Below, piece after piece: positions 40,882 through 49,233 of a DNA stretch of 54,446 nucleotides. Within the stretch, counting starts at the first letter, position 1. Every line of letters starts with the position of its first letter. Both the position numbers and the translations under genes were made by a program. The notes under the pieces were generated by a model. That model saw only the letters and a program-made list of their open reading frames with translations. It searched no databases and had not been told where the DNA came from. The DNA comes from a virus: IMG/VR virus record IMGVR_UViG_3300022929_000034, positions 1 to 54,446 of that record; one strand, 5' to 3'.

Positions 40882-42347
40882 TAAAAAGTACCTCCAAAGA
40901 TTCCAGTTGTGGCCGTCACAGTAGTGAAGTTGCCAGTTGTTGGCGTCGTGGCCCCAACAGTACCGTTGATGTTAATTGATGCAGTGCCAGTCAGGTTGGT
41001 CACAGTGCCGCTGCTCGGGGTTCCCAAAGCACCGCCGTTGACCACAAATGCCCCTGCGGAGCCCGTATTCACGCCCAGAGCGGTCACAACACCCGTCCCG
41101 GTGGTGACGGTGCTCGGGGTTGCCCCAGCGCCCCCACCGACAACTATTGCGTTTGCCGCCAAAACCGCGCTGGATGCCCAAGCGGACGCGCTGGTGAAGT
41201 ACGGGATACCGCCACTGGTTCCAGCAACGGTCAATGCCGGGGTCGTGGTGGCATTGGCCACGGAAATAATGCCGCCGGTGAAGCTGACGCTGGTAACCGT
41301 GCCGCTAGACCCGCCACTGGCCGCGATGCTGATACCGCCAGCCGAGTTGGTGATGCTGATGCCGGACCCGGCAGTCAGCGTGGCCAGCGAGTACCCGGTC
41401 CCGTTTCCTATTGGAAGTTGGCCGTTGGCCGGGGTGGCCGACAGCGCAGTACCGCCATTTGCCACCGCCACGGTCCCGGTTAGGGAGGAGGCAGGAATGC
41501 TTTTATTTGTCAGAGTCTGGGTGCCGGTCAGGGTCACCACGGTGCTGTCGATGGAGATCGTTCCAGTTGAGGTGATTGGGCCGCCGGTCAGGCCGGTGCC
41601 TGTAGCGATAGACGTTACACCTGAGCCAGCGGCAAATGAACTCCAAGCGCCGTTGATGTAGCCCTCAAACAACCCGATGGTAGTGTTGCCGCGAATCATC
41701 CCGCTCACACCAACAGCAGGGCGGTCTCCAGTGGCTCCAGCAGGAAGAGTCGTACTGGCAATGCCGGGAAGTACAGGGTTGTCGGCCAAGGCGATGGTCG
41801 GAGAGCCGCCTACCGCATTGCCGTATGTCACCGTAATCTGGTTTGTTGTGCCCTGAAGGGTCACCGCACCCACCCCGCCAGCCGTGGTGATGGTCAGCAG
41901 GCCATTGGCGCTCAGGTTTGCGAGGTTCAGCGGCGCTCCGCTCAACGTGATGGTTGGGTCACCGGATACGCCGCTGCCGTTGGTGATGGACAGGCCACTG
42001 TTGGAAACGGCGATAGAACGGGGCGTAATGGCCGTTGCAGACGTTTTTACTTGAAAGCCAGTACCGGAGTTCACCAACGACAACAAAGCGCCTGTGGTGC
42101 TGATATTGAACAGCCCTTGCGCACCGCCATCAGTGATGACCAGCCCGTTGGTCGCGCCGACGTAGCGGCTGTTTGCCAACTGCGGGGTCTGAGTGACCGT
42201 CAAGTAGGTGTAAGTCTGGACGGGTGAGCCAGCAAGCGCCGCAGTCGTAGTCTGGACCGTGACCCCATTCTGGACCACGGGGACGAGTTCGGTTCCGGTG
42301 ATCGCACCAGCCGTGGGCAGTTGGGATATGGTTACTTGTGCGGACAT
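40881..42347 (-). CDS. tail fibre protein
   Basis: 488 residues. MSAQVTISQLPTAGAITGTE is a typical fibre N-terminus. Ser/Thr/Gly/Ala beta repeats follow, with TLTNKSIPASSLTGTVAVAN and ending TTVTATTGIFGGTF. Overlaps the previous fibre start by one base. Likely the tail-proximal fibre. Confidence 0.85.
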   Translation of the reverse strand: MSAQVTISQLPTAGAITGTELVPVVQNGVTVQTTTAALAGSPVQTYTYLTVTQTPQLANSRYVGATNGLVITDGGAQGLFNISTTGALLSLVNSGTGFQVKTSATAITPRSIAVSNSGLSITNGSGVSGDPTITLSGAPLNLANLSANGLLTITTAGGVGAVTLQGTTNQITVTYGNAVGGSPTIALADNPVLPGIASTTLPAGATGDRPAVGVSGMIRGNTTIGLFEGYINGAWSSFAAGSGVTSIATGTGLTGGPITSTGTISIDSTVVTLTGTQTLTNKSIPASSLTGTVAVANGGTALSATPANGQLPIGNGTGYSLATLTAGSGISITNSAGGISIAASGGSSGTVTSVSFTGGIISVANATTTPALTVAGTSGGIPYFTSASAWASSAVLAANAIVVGGGAGATPSTVTTGTGVVTALGVNTGSAGAFVVNGGALGTPSSGTVTNLTGTASININGTVGATTPTTGNFTTVTATTGIFGGTF

Positions 42348-42706
42348 TATGTGCTCGTATTGCTAGGTGGGCTTGGGGCAATCGTATCCTTGTTTCCGGT
42401 CTGCGTAGGCGTCTGCGTGTTCTGCTCGGTCGAGATCTGAAACTCGTTGTTTCCACCGGTTATCAGGTAATTGTCGCCCGCATCCACGCTGACATCTGGC
42501 CGTGGGAAACGCAAGTTTATCCGCTCGGTCTGGCGGGCGGCCAGCCGGTATGGGTCCAACGTATCCATGCAACCCTGATCGCACACGCGCAGGCCGGGGA
42601 AGTTAGGGTCCGGCCCAAGCTGGACAAACGCACGCTTCATCTTGCACCGGTCGCATACCGCAATCGCAAGTGACGTCAGTCCTTCGGTGTTAAGGAATCT
42701 TGGCAT
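42347..42706 (-). CDS. zinc-ribbon virion-module protein
   Basis: 119 residues. CDRCKMKRAFVQLGPDPNFP with CDQGCMDTLDPYRLAARQTE gives two Cys pairs that may bind zinc; ERINLRFPRPDVSVDAGDNY follows. A conserved small protein next to the adaptor gene in podoviruses. Ser/Thr/Pro/Gln-rich tail. Confidence 0.7.
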   Translation of the reverse strand: MPRFLNTEGLTSLAIAVCDRCKMKRAFVQLGPDPNFPGLRVCDQGCMDTLDPYRLAARQTERINLRFPRPDVSVDAGDNYLITGGNNEFQISTEQNTQTPTQTGNKDTIAPSPPSNTST

Positions 42707-43779
42707 CAGCGTGTGTACACGGAAATGTTCGGGCTGTAGTAGATCGGCGACTTGTCTCGCTCTTCTTGCTCGGCCATGTTGAAGTACTTGTCCGCTTGGT
42801 TTTCAAGGTAGCCGATGCGGTCAGCCTGCACCGCAGGCAGCTCCAAGCTCATGCGGTGCGAGAGCATCATCAGGATAGCCTCATACCAACGCTGCGGGAT
42901 CTCTAGTTGGCCGGAAAGCGACCCGACGTCCATGATCTGGCGCGAGTACCAGACCGTCATCTGGACAAACGGGCTTGATGGGACCGGCCACAGGTACATG
43001 GTCGGCTGCGGGATCGTGCGGTCAAACCAGAACTGGAAGGGCTGGTTGGCCGTGAATTGCTTGTTGGGCAGGTTGGTGTAGTCGTCGCGGTTCAGGCGCG
43101 CCATCTGGAGCTCACGGGCCATCGTGCCAAAGTACAGCTCACGCAGGGCAAGCGTCGTGCCGCCTGTAGCGACCATGCGGTAGTAGGCCACGTTCTGCCC
43201 GGGGTCGATGTCCGTCCACACCCACTGGTTGTCCGCCACCGCCACGCTGGTGCCCGTATCCAAAGTGTTCCACGTGGAACCGTCGGTCGAGTACTGGAGC
43301 GTGTAGCTCCACGTGGCCGACCCGCCGCCAGAGACGTAGGGCAAGAACCCGATGGAGCCGACGTACTGCGGGTTGGTGGTCCCAAAATTGATTGCGATGT
43401 TGCCGTTGGCCGATGTCTGCTGGCAGTAGGTATTGACGTCGCCGTCGTAGACGTTGGCCACCGTGCCGCCTGCGGACGAGGTGTAGGCACCATTGGGACG
43501 GTCCATGGTGCGGTACAGCACGTTCAGAGCGTCAATCGCGCCCACGGGCAAGGTGTAGATGTACTGGTCGGCGTTCAGGCCGATGACCTTCTTGCTGATG
43601 GCCCAGTAGTTGATGCCCATGTTGGCAATGTTCGACAACAGGATGAACAGCGATTCCTTGGCCGACTGGACCTGCTCGACCGTCAATTCCTCGGCCAGCT
43701 TCCCGCACCGACGCGCACCGTGGTCGATGAGCTGCTGGACCGTTATAACGGTCTGTCCAACGGTTCCAGAGTAGGCCAC
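42706..43779 (-). CDS. adaptor/nozzle-type tail protein with inserted F5/8 C-like domain
   Basis: 357 residues. The N-terminal helical part (VQQLIDHGARRCGKLAEELT, FILLSNIANMGINYWAISKK) and the C-terminal part (MYLWPVPSSPFVQMTVWYSR, ILMMLSHRMSLELPAVQADR) fit short-tail adaptor or nozzle proteins. Between them, residues about 95-220 look like a galactose-binding (F5/8 type C) jelly roll: YDGDVNTYCQQTSANGNIAI, TWSYTLQYSTDGSTWNTLDT, AYYRMVATGGTTLALRELYF. The insertion would decorate the tail surface. Confidence 0.7.
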   Translation of the reverse strand: MAYSGTVGQTVITVQQLIDHGARRCGKLAEELTVEQVQSAKESLFILLSNIANMGINYWAISKKVIGLNADQYIYTLPVGAIDALNVLYRTMDRPNGAYTSSAGGTVANVYDGDVNTYCQQTSANGNIAINFGTTNPQYVGSIGFLPYVSGGGSATWSYTLQYSTDGSTWNTLDTGTSVAVADNQWVWTDIDPGQNVAYYRMVATGGTTLALRELYFGTMARELQMARLNRDDYTNLPNKQFTANQPFQFWFDRTIPQPTMYLWPVPSSPFVQMTVWYSRQIMDVGSLSGQLEIPQRWYEAILMMLSHRMSLELPAVQADRIGYLENQADKYFNMAEQEERDKSPIYYSPNISVYTR

Positions 43780-43787
43780 GGGCGTCC

Positions 43788-44477
43788 TTAGAAGTTAGGG
43801 TTTTTCTTTGCGGGCTTGTGGGTCGACACACCGCACGCAGCGAGGCTGATTTTGCCACCCTTGGCGTACTGTTTTACCGCGCCGCCTTTTTTCATCGGCC
43901 CCGGTCTATCGTCGTACGTTGACCGGTATCGTTGAGAAACCGCTTTATTTTCTGGGCTGAGGGTATCAAACGTGCTTAACGGAGGTTCTTTTTCACGGTT
44001 AAATGTTGGAAAAAGACCGTCTTCGCTAAATTCTTTTTTAAGTACCGCTCCAACTACGGGACGGGCCATTTTCAACGCTCGGATAGCAGGGTTCAGTGAA
44101 GCCAACCCCAAACCCGCCTCAAGAACAGCTTCTTTGTCTACGTCCTTGTAGATGTCAACATCACGTCCTTGGTCCACCAATGAACGTGCTCTTAGTTTAG
44201 GGGTTTCATCTTTGGAATATGTGGCCCCTTGGGTTGTAACGGGCGCACCGATAGACCTGCTCATGCTTGGCAAAGCATCCGTGCTTGTCTGAATGTCTTC
44301 TGCCTTTTTTGAGCTTTCGCCCGGGTCTTTCCTGCGAACCAGACCCTTGTCCATGTTCAGCAGGTCGCGCAAAGTTTTGTCGTTGCCGTATTGCTTTTGA
44401 AAATCGGCAAGCTCCTTTGCGGAGACCTTAGCCTTCCCGTTTACGACTTCACGATCTGGGTTTGGTGTATACGCCAT
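43788..44477 (-). CDS. virion-module protein with KGG tail
   Basis: 229 residues. Mostly charged and low in known motifs; QGRDVDIYKDVDKEAVLEAG and NPAIRALKMARPVVGAVLKK in the middle. The C-terminus has two GG motifs (MKKGGAVKQYAKGGKISLAA) and the same kind of tail as the next protein (CGVSTHKPAKKNPNF). Function unknown. Confidence 0.65.
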   Translation of the reverse strand: MAYTPNPDREVVNGKAKVSAKELADFQKQYGNDKTLRDLLNMDKGLVRRKDPGESSKKAEDIQTSTDALPSMSRSIGAPVTTQGATYSKDETPKLRARSLVDQGRDVDIYKDVDKEAVLEAGLGLASLNPAIRALKMARPVVGAVLKKEFSEDGLFPTFNREKEPPLSTFDTLSPENKAVSQRYRSTYDDRPGPMKKGGAVKQYAKGGKISLAACGVSTHKPAKKNPNF

Positions 44478-44486
44478 GCTTGTTAC

Positions 44487-44852
44487 TTACCAATTTGATT
44501 TTTTCTTGCTGGGCGTGCAGGTAGACACCTTGCAGTCCTTTAGGCTGATAGCGCCGCCTTTAGCTTTTATTAAGGGGGTTTGACGCACCTGAGCCGCCTG
44601 CCTACGTGCCCGCATTCCTTGAGCGGTATCGTCTTGCGTAAACCCAGCTTCTTGCTCCTGAGCTTTGGTCACATCATTAAACCCTTGGTCGGTTGTGGCA
44701 TCAAATTTTGCCTTCAGACGGTTGTACGTATCCGCGTCTTGCAACTCGGTTCTTTTTTGAGAACCCAAGTTGGTGTAAAAATACTGCGGTTGGCCGGTAG
44801 CCTTATTTACCTCAGTGGTAAAACTATATTGCGGTGCGTAATCATCAGCCAT
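44487..44852 (-). CDS. virion-module protein with KGG tail
   Basis: 121 residues, starting MADDYAPQYSFTTEVNKATG. The tail KGGAISLKDCKVSTCTPS then KKKSNW matches the upstream 229-residue protein position by position (KGG-x-ISL-xx-C-x-VST). Function unknown; probably a small virion component. Confidence 0.65.
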   Translation of the reverse strand: MADDYAPQYSFTTEVNKATGQPQYFYTNLGSQKRTELQDADTYNRLKAKFDATTDQGFNDVTKAQEQEAGFTQDDTAQGMRARRQAAQVRQTPLIKAKGGAISLKDCKVSTCTPSKKKSNW

Positions 44853-44861
44853 GGTTACTCC

Positions 44862-45113
44862 TTACCAGCCGGGACAGTTCCAGCGTTGCATAGATGCCCG
44901 TGAACGGCTTCCTTTTTCGCTCTTCTCGGCGACAGGACCCATGCGGGCACAGAATGAGTCGCGCCGGGCACCGCCTTGCGGTTGAGGTGCTTTCAGATGC
45001 GATCCGGTTTCACTGTTGTACTTTGCTCGGCCTTTGGCTGTGAGCCCTGCGCCTTGCTTGGCAGGCAGCTTTTCACCACGACCGATAGCCAAAGACGGGT
45101 TCTTTTTTGCCAT
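44862..45113 (-). CDS. DUF6321-like small phage protein
   Basis: 83 residues. AKGRAKYNSETGSHLKAPQP, GGARRDSFCARMGPVAEKSE and the C-terminal SMQRWNCPGW match a family I recall as DUF6321, found in tailed phages. Two Cys residues are in conserved positions. Highly basic; nucleic-acid contact possible. Between two KGG-tailed proteins. Confidence 0.7.
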   Translation of the reverse strand: MAKKNPSLAIGRGEKLPAKQGAGLTAKGRAKYNSETGSHLKAPQPQGGARRDSFCARMGPVAEKSEKGSRSRASMQRWNCPGW

Positions 45114-45116
45114 GAT

Positions 45117-45566
45117 TCACCAGCAAGACTTTGTGGCCTTGCCGCCTGTTTTCATTTTGGCGGTTTTTGCTGATTGCTTGAAGGCGTCAGCAGTTGGCGC
45201 ACCTTTGCTACCAGCTCTGCGCATTTTTTCGCCAGAGCCTGCAGCAATTCGCTTACGTTTTGCTTGAATGTTGGCATACAAGCCACCTTCTTTCATTTTA
45301 TTGGCCGAAAATAATTTTTCCACAATTTGCACCCGCTCAGGTTTGGTTGTTGCGTGACTGACAATTTTCAAACGCTCTGGTTTGCTCTTGCCCTCTTCGT
45401 AGAACCCGGCTTTTTTCAAAGACTGGACTACCCCGCCATTTTTCATTTTGTCGGCCTTGACAAACTCTTTGCCGACCTTCTGCGGAACGCCACCAAACCC
45501 GCCCTTGGTGTGGGCTGCGGCCTCCATCAGGCGGTGTTGGGCTGGTGACTTGCTTGGCATGGTCAA
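45117..45566 (-). CDS. basic KGG-motif protein
   Basis: 149 residues. MTMPSKSPAQHRLMEAAAHT is a familiar phage opening (SPAQHRLM). Contains KMKNGGVVQSLKKAG, KMKEGGLYANIQAKRKR and KMKTGGKATKSCW. The repeated KM-K-x-GG pattern matches the motif in neighbouring proteins. Strongly basic; could bind DNA inside the head. Overlaps the next gene by 4 bases. Confidence 0.65.
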   Translation of the reverse strand: MTMPSKSPAQHRLMEAAAHTKGGFGGVPQKVGKEFVKADKMKNGGVVQSLKKAGFYEEGKSKPERLKIVSHATTKPERVQIVEKLFSANKMKEGGLYANIQAKRKRIAAGSGEKMRRAGSKGAPTADAFKQSAKTAKMKTGGKATKSCW

Positions 45567-45973
45567 CTAGCGTAATGCTTTTGCATTTCCAGCACCACGG
45601 TGTATGCATCGCCTGCGCTACCGTCAAACGTAGTGAAAGAAATACTTCCTGTCTTGCCTGTACCAGCGTTGTTGGTGAGACCGCCAATTTTGGAATAGTC
45701 TTGCGTATACTGACTGTTCTGCGGAATGAGTTCAATCACCACGGGCGCAGTAGCGACCCAGTTCATCTGCACTTCCAACCCGTGGGTCAACGCCGTAACC
45801 TTCAGAATAGTCACCGCGTCACAAGCCCCGCCAGCAGCAGATGCCGTCAGAGTCGAAGGATTTACCTTGACGACGGCTGACTCGTTTTCGGTCGCGCTCA
45901 TGGTCGCGTAAAACTTCATGATGGCAATGCGCTCACCATCAAAAAGCGTTTGAGAGGTAGCCGTTATAGCCAT
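45563..45973 (-). CDS. small structural protein
   Basis: 136 residues from ATG at 45973 (MAITATSQTLFDGERIAIMK); an extension to 45985 is less likely. FYATMSATENESAVVKVNPS and DYSKIGGLTNNAGTGKTGSI match a beta-rich phage virion protein often placed near the capsid genes. Likely decoration or spike-like; not proven. Confidence 0.7.
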   Translation of the reverse strand: MAITATSQTLFDGERIAIMKFYATMSATENESAVVKVNPSTLTASAAGGACDAVTILKVTALTHGLEVQMNWVATAPVVIELIPQNSQYTQDYSKIGGLTNNAGTGKTGSISFTTFDGSAGDAYTVVLEMQKHYAS

Positions 45974-45992
45974 AAAAATCTCCAAAGAAAGC

Positions 45993-46008
45993 GGGGGCCG
46001 AAGCCCCC
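45993..46008. terminator. bidirectional hairpin, UUCG loop
   Basis: GGGGGC (45993-45998), CGAA loop, GCCCCC (46003-46008). On the minus strand the loop reads TTCG closed by C-G, an exceptionally stable form, followed by GCTTTCTTT. On the plus strand it is followed by ACTTGTTTTT. Sits between two virion genes. Confidence 0.65.
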
Positions 46009-46016
46009 ACTTGTTT

Positions 46017-47255
46017 TTAGCAAGCGCGCCCGCCTGTTTTGCGGGTCATTGTGGGGTTTACAAAGCCCCGTCCTGCCCCGGCATTTGGCCGGATGCCAAG
46101 CAGCCGTTTGACAGAGTCCATCACCGGAGTAGCTTCGTTCTCACGACGGGTGACGTCTTTTTCAGCCTCCCGACGACGAGCTTCCCGCTCAACAGTAGGA
46201 TCATACCCATCATCCGCCGTGGGCATGCCGCCCTCAGCCTTATGGACTACCTTGCCGCCCTTTTTAAAGGTGCCGGACTGCAGGCTGTTGGCCACCGGCC
46301 GCGAGACCGGCTTGCGAGGCATTGCTACGGCGTGGCCAGCGTTGTTAACACTGCCCCCCGTAGCGAAATGCTTTTTTGCAGCACCGCCTTTTTTGTAGCC
46401 GCCGCCGTTGCCTTCTTTGACGCCGCCAGTGGTGGTGTTGGTCTTGCCGGGAGGAGTACCGTCAGCCGGGCGATTTTCCCAGTTGACTTCGCCGCCCTTC
46501 TTGAACCCACCAGCGTTGGCCATACGCACGCCGCCAGTGCCGCTTGCGCCATCTTTCTTGGCTTGGTAGACTTTGGTGGTCTTGTACGAGCCCGACGAGG
46601 TTTCTGAGGGGATGGAGCCGCCGGTGGCGTAGCCAGCCGGTTTGCCCATCTTGACCTCGCCAGTGCCGTGCGCCTTGTCGGTTTTGTCGCCGTCAACCAC
46701 CTTGGTCGTGCCGCCTTTGCGCAGCTTCAGCTTGGTGCCCTTGCCGCCCATGTGCTCTTGCATGTCGTGCTGCTTGAAAGCCTTCTTGATCATGGCCTTG
46801 TCTTGGCCCATGTCACCGCCTTTTGCCATGCCGCCTTTTTTCATGGCCGGGGCCATGGGGGCTGCCATAGGGGCTGCGGGAGCCGCCATTCCGGGACGCA
46901 TAGCGCCACGTTGGGCCATCATGCGCATCATGAGCGCCTTCTTCATAGCGGGGCTCATCATTGCGCCAGCGCCCATGGGAGCGCCCATAGGGGCACCCAT
47001 CATGCCGCCGTCAGCCTTTTTGGCCACGCCGCCCTTTTTGGACATCAGCATGGGTGCCTTCATGGACTTGCGACGCTCCATGATGGAAGGCTTCTTGGGA
47101 GACTTGCCGGGAGGGGCAAATTTACCGTCAGCCGCTTCCATCGGCATGGTGCTCTTCATGGCGGAGTGGCCAGCAACATGGCCGCCTTTTTTGAGCTTCA
47201 GCTCAACTGTAGGCTCAGTGGTCATCATTTTGACCATTGGTTTGAATTGGCCCAT
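46017..47255 (-). CDS. Lys/Gly/Met-rich KGG-repeat protein
   Basis: 412 residues, strongly basic and low complexity. Includes KLKKGGHVAGHS, MSKKGGVAKKADGG, AMKKGGMAKGGDMG, KLRKGGTTKVVDG, YATGGSIPSETS and TFKKGGKVVHKAEGG. A repeat of the form TGGVxxxxxGG[FY]KKGG occurs at least twice (TGGVRMANAGGFKKGG, TGGVKEGNGGGYKKGG). It lies just after the capsid-region genes. It could bind packaged DNA or be a target for processing; both are inferred. Confidence 0.65.
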   Translation of the reverse strand: MGQFKPMVKMMTTEPTVELKLKKGGHVAGHSAMKSTMPMEAADGKFAPPGKSPKKPSIMERRKSMKAPMLMSKKGGVAKKADGGMMGAPMGAPMGAGAMMSPAMKKALMMRMMAQRGAMRPGMAAPAAPMAAPMAPAMKKGGMAKGGDMGQDKAMIKKAFKQHDMQEHMGGKGTKLKLRKGGTTKVVDGDKTDKAHGTGEVKMGKPAGYATGGSIPSETSSGSYKTTKVYQAKKDGASGTGGVRMANAGGFKKGGEVNWENRPADGTPPGKTNTTTGGVKEGNGGGYKKGGAAKKHFATGGSVNNAGHAVAMPRKPVSRPVANSLQSGTFKKGGKVVHKAEGGMPTADDGYDPTVEREARRREAEKDVTRRENEATPVMDSVKRLLGIRPNAGAGRGFVNPTMTRKTGGRAC

Positions 47256-47265
47256 GATTTACTCC

Positions 47266-48228
47266 TTATGCTTGAGTGACGCCGAGGGCACCAACGCGGG
47301 TTGCGTTGGGTCCAACTGCAATGCCGGGAAGCGAGATGGCCATCACGGTGCGGCAGATGCCGTCCGAAGCCGTAGCGGGCACGTAGGTGCCGCGAACGTC
47401 GCCGGTAGTGGTAGTCGCCACAGCGGTGTCGGCAGCCACAAACGTGCCAGCATCTTGTGCCAGTGTGTCGTTGCTCTTGACGCTGGCAATGTAACCCGCG
47501 TTGAACACGCGGACCGGCAAACCCAGCTTATCGCTCGTGCCAACCAAGCAGGCGGTAGCAGAACCGGCGATGGTCACGCCAGAGATCTGGAAGAAGGCTT
47601 TCTTACCAGTTACGGCCGTACCAGCAACTGACACGGTGATCACTTCGCTCATGGTCTGACCGTAGTAGTCGTAGCCAGATACAGTGAATGCACGGGCGGT
47701 GGTCGAGCAGTTGACCTTAATCGCACGAGGCAGATCCACTTGGATTACCGTAACACCGTCAGGACGGATAACCGACTTGGCAGAAGTCCCCGCAGTCAAA
47801 GTCAATGATCCAGCAGCAGCAGCAGTTTGCGATGCCGCAATGTTGTTGGTGACGGCAGCTTGGGGCATGACATCCCAGATGTACATACGGCCAACTGGGC
47901 CAATGCCCAAGTCCATGGGGGATGGGTCATCAAATTGGATGTTGCCGTGGGCGTACATCGCGGTGCTGGAGGCCGTAACCGACTGGTTGATGGTGTAGGT
48001 GCCAAGGCCGCCAGTACCCGTGCCAAAGGCCGTGATGTACGTGCCATCAGTCACGCTGGAGCCGTCAACGTACATACCCACAACAATGGGAGCACCTTGA
48101 CCAAGGACGGATACCGTCAGGGTCGTGCCGGACATTGCGCCGGTGAAGGTGGTGGTGTAGGGGCGAATGCCCGTGCCCATGTATGTCTGGGCCGGACCTA
48201 GAAACAAGTCATCTGAAAATTGAGGCAT
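47266..48228 (-). CDS. structural protein next to the major capsid
   Basis: 320 residues, starting [20 protein letters not shown]. Residues about 28-95 form an inserted Gly/Thr-rich beta module ([20 protein letters not shown]). The remainder ([40 protein letters not shown]) looks like a virion beta protein. Probably a decoration or minor head protein. Directly after the capsid gene and its terminator. Confidence 0.65.
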   Translation of the reverse strand: MPQFSDDLFLGPAQTYMGTGIRPYTTTFTGAMSGTTLTVSVLGQGAPIVVGMYVDGSSVTDGTYITAFGTGTGGLGTYTINQSVTASSTAMYAHGNIQFDDPSPMDLGIGPVGRMYIWDVMPQAAVTNNIAASQTAAAAGSLTLTAGTSAKSVIRPDGVTVIQVDLPRAIKVNCSTTARAFTVSGYDYYGQTMSEVITVSVAGTAVTGKKAFFQISGVTIAGSATACLVGTSDKLGLPVRVFNAGYIASVKSNDTLAQDAGTFVAADTAVATTTTGDVRGTYVPATASDGICRTVMAISLPGIAVGPNATRVGALGVTQA

Positions 48229-48268
48229 GGTCTGCTCCTTGAAAAGTTTGACCGATGTTAAAAATGGT

Positions 48269-48291
48269 GGGAGGGGTTGGGGCCCCCTCCC
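48269..48291 (-). terminator. rho-independent terminator after the capsid gene
   Basis: GGGAGGGG (48269-48276) pairs with CCCCTCCC (48284-48291) around TTGGGGC. On the minus strand an ATTTTTAA run follows the stem. It lies 15 bases after the capsid stop and would give partial termination, raising capsid expression relative to downstream genes. Confidence 0.8.
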
Positions 48292-48305
48292 GAGCCCTTT
48301 GGCAA

Positions 48306-49220
48306 TTAAATGCCAGCAGTACCAAACATCGCACGTGGGTCGGTGAACCCGGGGATGTAACGCTCGGTTGCTTTGTAGCGCATGGAGTCGGTCTCAAAAT
48401 CGCCTTCCATGGTCTTCTCCAGACGACGACGCATCAAGAGCTTCATGCCCTCGGGTGCATCGGTCTGCACGAAGAACGCACTGGCATTGGTCAGACGCGA
48501 CAGAACAGCAGCGCCTTCGTCCAGCAAGCCGATGGATTTCACCGGGTTGATGTCGTTGTTGGCGTTGCCGGTGCGCAAGACCGACTTCAGCAGAACTTCG
48601 GCTTGGAAGATGTTGCCGGGGGCGACCACCAATTGGCGGGGCACCAGACGGATCTTCTTGCCGTTGTTGTCCACAGCTTGGCGGATCTGAATCAGCATCT
48701 GCTCAAGCGATGTCTGGCTCAGGTTAGCCGAGGTGGCAAGCTGGTTGCTGAAGGTGCCGTTCACGATGGGGTGAGCGGTACTGATCAGCGGCACGCCATC
48801 ACCACCGGGGTAGCTGGAGTTGAAACCGGTGTTCAGGATGTTCGCGCAGAGCAGCTCTTTGGTTTCCACCAACGACTGTGCCAAGTGACGTGCGTACACC
48901 TGACCCAGACGGATGTGGTCGCCGTCTTCCACGAGGACCTTGGTCAGGGCAAAAGCCAGACCGTAGACCTTGTAGACGTAGCGCTGCAAGAAGAGCACGC
49001 CGCCCTGTTGGTACGTGACGGGGGTGCCGTCAGGCAACTGGGGAGCCGCGCCGAAGCCGTACAGGACGGGCTCTTCGTGGTAGTTACGGGGGATACCGTC
49101 TTCCTCGCGGAAGACACGTGACCATTCATCTGCGCGCTGGTCATAAACGCCATCGAAACATTCGTTCAAGATTGGTTCAACAATCGAACGAAAGTCCGTA
49201 CTTCTCATTGGTGCGGCCAT
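48306..49220 (-). CDS. major capsid protein
   Basis: 304 residues. [60 protein letters not shown] and the C-terminal [15 protein letters not shown] match an HK97-fold capsid family with gpT-like features. It is placed after scaffold and decoration genes and before a strong terminator, as expected for the most abundant protein. No delta-domain or protease gene is visible, consistent with a separate scaffold. Confidence 0.88.
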   Translation of the reverse strand: MAAPMRSTDFRSIVEPILNECFDGVYDQRADEWSRVFREEDGIPRNYHEEPVLYGFGAAPQLPDGTPVTYQQGGVLFLQRYVYKVYGLAFALTKVLVEDGDHIRLGQVYARHLAQSLVETKELLCANILNTGFNSSYPGGDGVPLISTAHPIVNGTFSNQLATSANLSQTSLEQMLIQIRQAVDNNGKKIRLVPRQLVVAPGNIFQAEVLLKSVLRTGNANNDINPVKSIGLLDEGAAVLSRLTNASAFFVQTDAPEGMKLLMRRRLEKTMEGDFETDSMRYKATERYIPGFTDPRAMFGTAGI

Positions 49221-49233
49221 TTTTTATGCCTCC

